DNA of 6,788 nucleotides from Candidatus Dormiibacterota bacterium (GTDB lineage: Bacteria > Chloroflexota > Dormibacteria > Aeolococcales > Aeolococcaceae), in contig PLAX01000177.1 of NCBI GenBank assembly GCA_003135255.1, forward strand, positions 1,237-8,024, read 5' to 3'. Positions 4,773-6,788 of the stretch are shown here, piece by piece. Numbering within the stretch: the first letter of the stretch is position 1; each line of letters opens with the position of its first letter. The position numbers were made by a program, and so were the translations under genes. Below the pieces are notes generated by a model. It saw only the letters and a list, made by a program, of their open reading frames with translations. It was not told the DNA's origin and did not search any database.

Positions 4773-5789
4773 GTGAACCTTCTTGCGATCGAGACCTCGT
4801 GCGACGAGACGGCGGCCGCGGTGGTGCGCGACGGTCGGGAGATCCTCTCCAGCCACGTGTCGTCCCAGATCGCGCTGCACGCTCCCCACGGCGGCGTCGT
4901 CCCCGAGCTGGCGGCGCGCGCCCACCTGGAGATGCTCGCGCCCGTGGTCGACGCCGCGCTCGCCGGGGTCGAGGGCGGCTGGGAGTCCGTCGACGCGATC
5001 GCCGTCACCCGCGGCCCGGGCCTGGCCGGCTGCCTGGTGGTGGGTGCCGCCTACGCGCAGGCCGCGGCCCGGGCCCGCGGCCTCCCCATCACCGGGGTTT
5101 CCCACCTTGCCGGCCACGTCTATTCGGCCTGGCTGGCGGACGCGGAGCTGGAGCCGCCCTTCGTCGCGCTGGTGGTGAGCGGCGGCCACACCGACACCAT
5201 CGAGCTCTCCCGGCACGGGGAGGCACGCCGCCTGGCGAGCACCCGCGACGACGCCGTCGGCGAGGCCTTCGACAAGGTCGCCCGGATGCTCGGGCTCCCC
5301 TACCCGGGGGGACCGGTGGTGGAGCGGGCCGCTCTCACCGGGGACCCCCGCGCCTTCCCTCTCCCGCGCACCCGGCTGGAGGGCGCCTTCTCCTTCAGCG
5401 GGCTGAAGACGGCGGTGCGCTACGCCATCCGCGACCTGCCCGCGGAGGAGGTGGACGAGCACGGCATCCCCCGCCGTGCCGAGGTTCGCGACTCGCTGGC
5501 GGCCGCCTTCCAGGAGGCCGCCGTCACCCAGCTGGTGGACGGGCTGGAGGCGGCGGTGGAGGAGACCGGGGCGACCTCCGTCGCGGTGGTGGGCGGGGTC
5601 GCCGCCAACCGGGCGCTGGCCGAGCGGGTGGCTCGCCGCTTCGCCGGGCTCCACGTCTCGGTCCCGCCGCTCCGCCTCTGCACCGACAACGCCGCCATGA
5701 TCGGCGCCGCCGGCTGGCACAGGCTGGCCGTGCATGGGCCCGACACCGACGGCTTCGACGTCGACCCCTCCCTGGCCGAGTTCGCCTGA
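4773..5789 (+). CDS. tsaD: tRNA N6-adenosine threonylcarbamoyltransferase TsaD
   Basis: TsaD (Kae1/Qri7 family) transfers the threonylcarbamoyl group from threonylcarbamoyl-AMP to N6 of A37 in ANN-decoding tRNAs, working with TsaB and TsaE. The product is 338 aa, typical length. It starts NLLAIETSCDETAAAVV (2-18). Metal ligands are His111 and His115 (VSHLAGH) and Asp305 (CTDNAAM). Other family blocks are HGGVVPELAARAH (39-51), RGPGLAGCLVVG (80-91), VSGGHT (135-140), DDAVGEAFDKVARMLGLPYP (159-178), FSFSGLKTA (206-214) and GGVAANRALAERV (274-286). Every catalytic and ATP-binding motif is intact. The start is GTG, chosen by its Shine-Dalgarno and N-terminal homology. It follows rimI by 37 bases and precedes the dtxR-family gene by 32, so these may be co-transcribed. 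Confidence 0.97.
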   Translation: MNLLAIETSCDETAAAVVRDGREILSSHVSSQIALHAPHGGVVPELAARAHLEMLAPVVDAALAGVEGGWESVDAIAVTRGPGLAGCLVVGAAYAQAAARARGLPITGVSHLAGHVYSAWLADAELEPPFVALVVSGGHTDTIELSRHGEARRLASTRDDAVGEAFDKVARMLGLPYPGGPVVERAALTGDPRAFPLPRTRLEGAFSFSGLKTAVRYAIRDLPAEEVDEHGIPRRAEVRDSLAAAFQEAAVTQLVDGLEAAVEETGATSVAVVGGVAANRALAERVARRFAGLHVSVPPLRLCTDNAAMIGAAGWHRLAVHGPDTDGFDVDPSLAEFA

Positions 5790-5821
5790 TCCGCACCCGG
5801 GATGTCACCATCGGTTCAGCG

Positions 5822-6505
5822 ATGGCAGAGATCCCCCCTCCCGAGGCCGGGCGCCTCAGCGAGACCGCCGGACGCTACCTGGAGGCGATCTACCACATCG
5901 CGCACGAGGGCGACGTGGTCCGGCCCGGCGGCCTCGCCGACTGGCTCGCGGTGAGCCGGCCGACGGTGACAGTCACCCTCCAGCGGCTGGCCCGCGACGG
6001 CTGGGTCGAGGTGGCCGAGGACCGGAGCATCAGCCTCACCGCCGCGGGCGAGGTGGCGGCCTCCGACCTGGTGCGGCGCCACCGCATCCTCGAGCGCTGG
6101 CTGGTCGATGTCCTCGGTCTGGATTGGGCCGCCGGGGACCGTGAGGCGTCGCTGCTCGTGCACGGAGTTTCGGACGAGGTGGTGGCCCGTCTCGACCAGC
6201 ACCTCGAGCACCCCCGCTCCTGCCCCCACGGCAACCCGGTCCCCGGTCGGGGCACCATCCCCGCCGGCCTGGTCCGCCTCGACCTGCTGCCGCCCGGGGA
6301 GGCGGCGAAGGTGGTGAGGATCTCCGAGATCGCCGAGCACGAGGCTTCCCAGCTGCTCCGCCTGCTCCACGAGCTGGATGTCACGCCTGGCCGGAGCGTG
6401 ACCGTCCGCAGCCTCGGGGCGTCTCTCGGCGTGGAGGTGGAGGGAACGGCGGTCGAATTGGACCGCGGCGCGGCGCGGGCGGTCTGGGTTGCGCCTGCCG
6501 GCTAG
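5822..6505 (+). CDS. DtxR/MntR-family metal-dependent transcriptional regulator
   Basis: This is a cytoplasmic repressor that binds DNA when loaded with Fe(II) or Mn(II). The 227-aa product has all three family domains. The winged helix covers 12-75 (LSETAGRYLEAIY; recognition helix SRPTVTVTLQRLARDGWV). The dimerisation/metal domain covers about 76-145 (RRHRILERWLVDVLGLD, then CPHGNPVPG at 134-142). A C-terminal SH3/FeoA-like domain covers about 152-227. Set against C. diphtheriae DtxR, ancillary ligands His79 and Glu83 are kept as His87 and Glu91. His98 becomes Asp106, and the primary site Met10, Cys102, Glu105, His106 becomes Arg18, Ser110, Val113, His114. Metal choice therefore cannot be read from the classic residues; Cys134 and His136 may contribute. 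No Shine-Dalgarno is evident at the ATG. A near-canonical iron box 49 bases downstream, before an iron-binding lipoprotein, suggests it controls iron uptake. Confidence 0.9.
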   Translation: MAEIPPPEAGRLSETAGRYLEAIYHIAHEGDVVRPGGLADWLAVSRPTVTVTLQRLARDGWVEVAEDRSISLTAAGEVAASDLVRRHRILERWLVDVLGLDWAAGDREASLLVHGVSDEVVARLDQHLEHPRSCPHGNPVPGRGTIPAGLVRLDLLPPGEAAKVVRISEIAEHEASQLLRLLHELDVTPGRSVTVRSLGASLGVEVEGTAVELDRGAARAVWVAPAG

Positions 6506-6549
6506 CGCGGCCTGAGTGCTCCTTCGGCAGCACGGCCTGGGTTGCACCT
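6481..6549 (+). repeat. Direct repeat pair at the end of the dtxR-family gene
   Basis: GGTCTGGGTTGCGCCT (6481-6496) and GGCCTGGGTTGCACCT (6534-6549) match at 14 of 16 positions, 53 bases apart. The first copy is within the last codons of the regulator; the second ends just before the iron box and contains the proposed -35. A short duplication of the gene end is the simplest reading. Confidence 0.5.
6509..6537 (+). terminator. Hairpin downstream of the dtxR-family gene, possible terminator
   Basis: GTGCT (6516-6520) pairs with AGCAC (6529-6533). Inside, after a C-C mismatch, is a C-TTCG-G tetraloop, which is very stable as RNA. Outer GGCC (6509-6512) can pair with GGCC (6534-6537) across a three-base bulge. 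It begins four bases after the stop codon. There is no T-tract, so termination would be non-classical; it may instead protect the 3' end. Moderate to low certainty. Confidence 0.35.
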
Positions 6550-6571
6550 CTCAGTTAGCTTAGCCTAAGCT
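6542..6571 (+). promoter_or_regulatory. Likely promoter of the iron-binding lipoprotein gene, overlapping the iron box
   Basis: TTGCAC (6542-6547), an 18-base spacer and TAAGCT (6566-6571) fit a weak sigma70-type promoter, with a start near 6578 and a leader of about 75 bases. The -10 lies inside the DtxR-type operator, so a bound repressor would block RNA polymerase. The hexamers match consensus only partly. Confidence 0.4.
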
Positions 6572-6573
6572 AA
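6555..6573. promoter_or_regulatory. DtxR/IdeR-type iron box
   Basis: TTAGCTTAGCCTAAGCTAA differs from the known DtxR/IdeR consensus TTAGGTTAGCCTAACCTAA only by one symmetric pair of changes. The dyad extends to a perfect 11-bp inverted repeat, 6552-6562 with 6566-6576, around GCC. It is strikingly AT-rich for this DNA. It sits between a DtxR-family gene and an iron-binding lipoprotein gene, 76 bases before that gene's ATG. Metal-loaded repressor bound here is expected to shut off iron uptake; the site itself is certain and its regulator is inferred. Confidence 0.88.
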
Positions 6574-6634
6574 CTGGCGCCCTCGACCGGGGAGGACGGC
6601 CCCGGCCGGCGGCGCTCTTCGACACCGGCCCCGC

Positions 6635-6639
6635 AGGAG
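6635..6639 (+). promoter_or_regulatory. Ribosome binding site AGGAG of the iron-binding lipoprotein
   Basis: AGGAG is followed by 13 bases and then ATG 6653. The spacing is longer than ideal, but the codon gives a complete lipoprotein signal peptide and there is no better start nearby. Confidence 0.45.
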
Positions 6640-6652
6640 ACGAGCCCTCCGC

Positions 6653-6788
6653 ATGACAGCCGCACAGCCTCGGGCGCTCCGTGCCGGGTGGGGCGCCCTC
6701 GCGGTGGCAATGGCGGCGGGGTGGCTGCTGGCCGGCTGCTCCGCGTCGTCAGGATCGGGGCAGTCGATCACCCTCTACAACGGCCAGC
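6653..6788 (+). CDS. Fe(III) ABC transporter substrate-binding lipoprotein, N-terminal fragment
   Basis: The first 45 codons are present and the gene runs off the window. Residues 1-28 form a lipoprotein signal peptide: arginines at 7 and 10, a hydrophobic A/L/V/W stretch, and the lipobox L-A-G-C with the lipidated Cys29. A Ser/Gly linker (SASSGSGQ, 30-37) leads to SITLYNGQ. That strand resembles the beginning of the mature FutA/FbpA-type iron(III) binding proteins, which read I-T-L-Y-N-G-Q-H followed by a Q-T-T segment. The protein would capture ferric iron at the outer face of the membrane and pass it to a permease/ATPase likely encoded just downstream. The iron box upstream supports an iron role. 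The call rests on a short motif plus context; another family-1 solute-binding protein remains possible. Confidence 0.75.
   Translation, partial: MTAAQPRALRAGWGALAVAMAAGWLLAGCSASSGSGQSITLYNGQ

Noticed and set aside
4650..5735. Minus-strand open frame of 361 codons opposite tsaD
   Set aside because: It lies antisense to an intact TsaD and its translation shows only compositional Gly/Arg/Ala/Asp bias.
5816..6547. Minus-strand open frame of 243 codons opposite the DtxR-family gene
   Set aside because: It mirrors the codon structure of the real gene and resembles no family.
1..6788. CRISPR array, tRNA, rRNA, transposase or toxin-antitoxin pair
   Set aside because: I read for regular spaced repeats, cloverleaf elements with CCA ends, transposase motifs and small paired genes, and found none. 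The repeats seen are isolated pairs.
6565..6788. A small secreted protein rather than a truncated transporter component at the right edge
   Set aside because: The frame has no stop before the window ends, and the lipobox followed by SITLYNGQ fits the start of an iron-binding lipoprotein downstream of an iron box. A minus-strand frame here is Arg/Ala-rich and featureless.

Overview
The window is very GC-rich, with strong G/C preference at third codon positions. It reads as one stretch of bacterial chromosome with mostly housekeeping genes. The gene set, the GTG start on tsaD, the possible leaderless promoters and a DtxR/IdeR-type iron box point to a high-GC lineage such as Actinomycetota, or GC-rich Chloroflexota/Dormibacterota-like bacteria. 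No rRNA or other taxonomic marker is present, so this placement is an inference. I see no IS element, prophage gene, CRISPR array or tRNA.

Layout. (1) 1-282: the C-terminal end of alanine racemase (alr, + strand), cut by the window edge. (2) 267-1367: a secreted coiled-coil plus CHAP-domain peptidoglycan hydrolase on the - strand, running tail-to-tail into alr with a 16-bp overlap. (3) 1368-1737: a divergent intergenic region with a recognisable promoter for the hydrolase, an AT-richer patch, a small palindrome and a possible leaderless -10 for thiL. (4) 1738-5789: thiL, tsaE, tsaB, rimI and tsaD, all on the + strand. (5) 5822-6505: a DtxR-family metalloregulator. (6) 6506-6652: an intergenic region with a hairpin and a near-canonical DtxR/IdeR operator. 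(7) 6653-6788: the first 45 codons of a lipoprotein, apparently the substrate-binding protein of an Fe(III) ABC transporter.

How the genes fit together. TsaE, TsaB and TsaD are the universal t6A machinery that puts threonylcarbamoyl on A37 of ANN-decoding tRNAs; TsaC/Sua5, which supplies threonylcarbamoyl-AMP, is not in the window. RimI is the N-terminal acetyltransferase that commonly sits between tsaB and tsaD. ThiL makes thiamine diphosphate and is coupled to tsaE by an ATGA overlap. The regulator, the iron box and the iron-binding lipoprotein form a second functional block, a likely iron-responsive uptake locus. Alanine racemase and the CHAP hydrolase both concern the cell wall.

Nothing here is a clearly new system. 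The points most worth a second look are the iron box, the altered metal ligands in the regulator, a roughly 30-residue in-frame insertion in ThiL, and several hairpins and repeats in the intergenic gaps.
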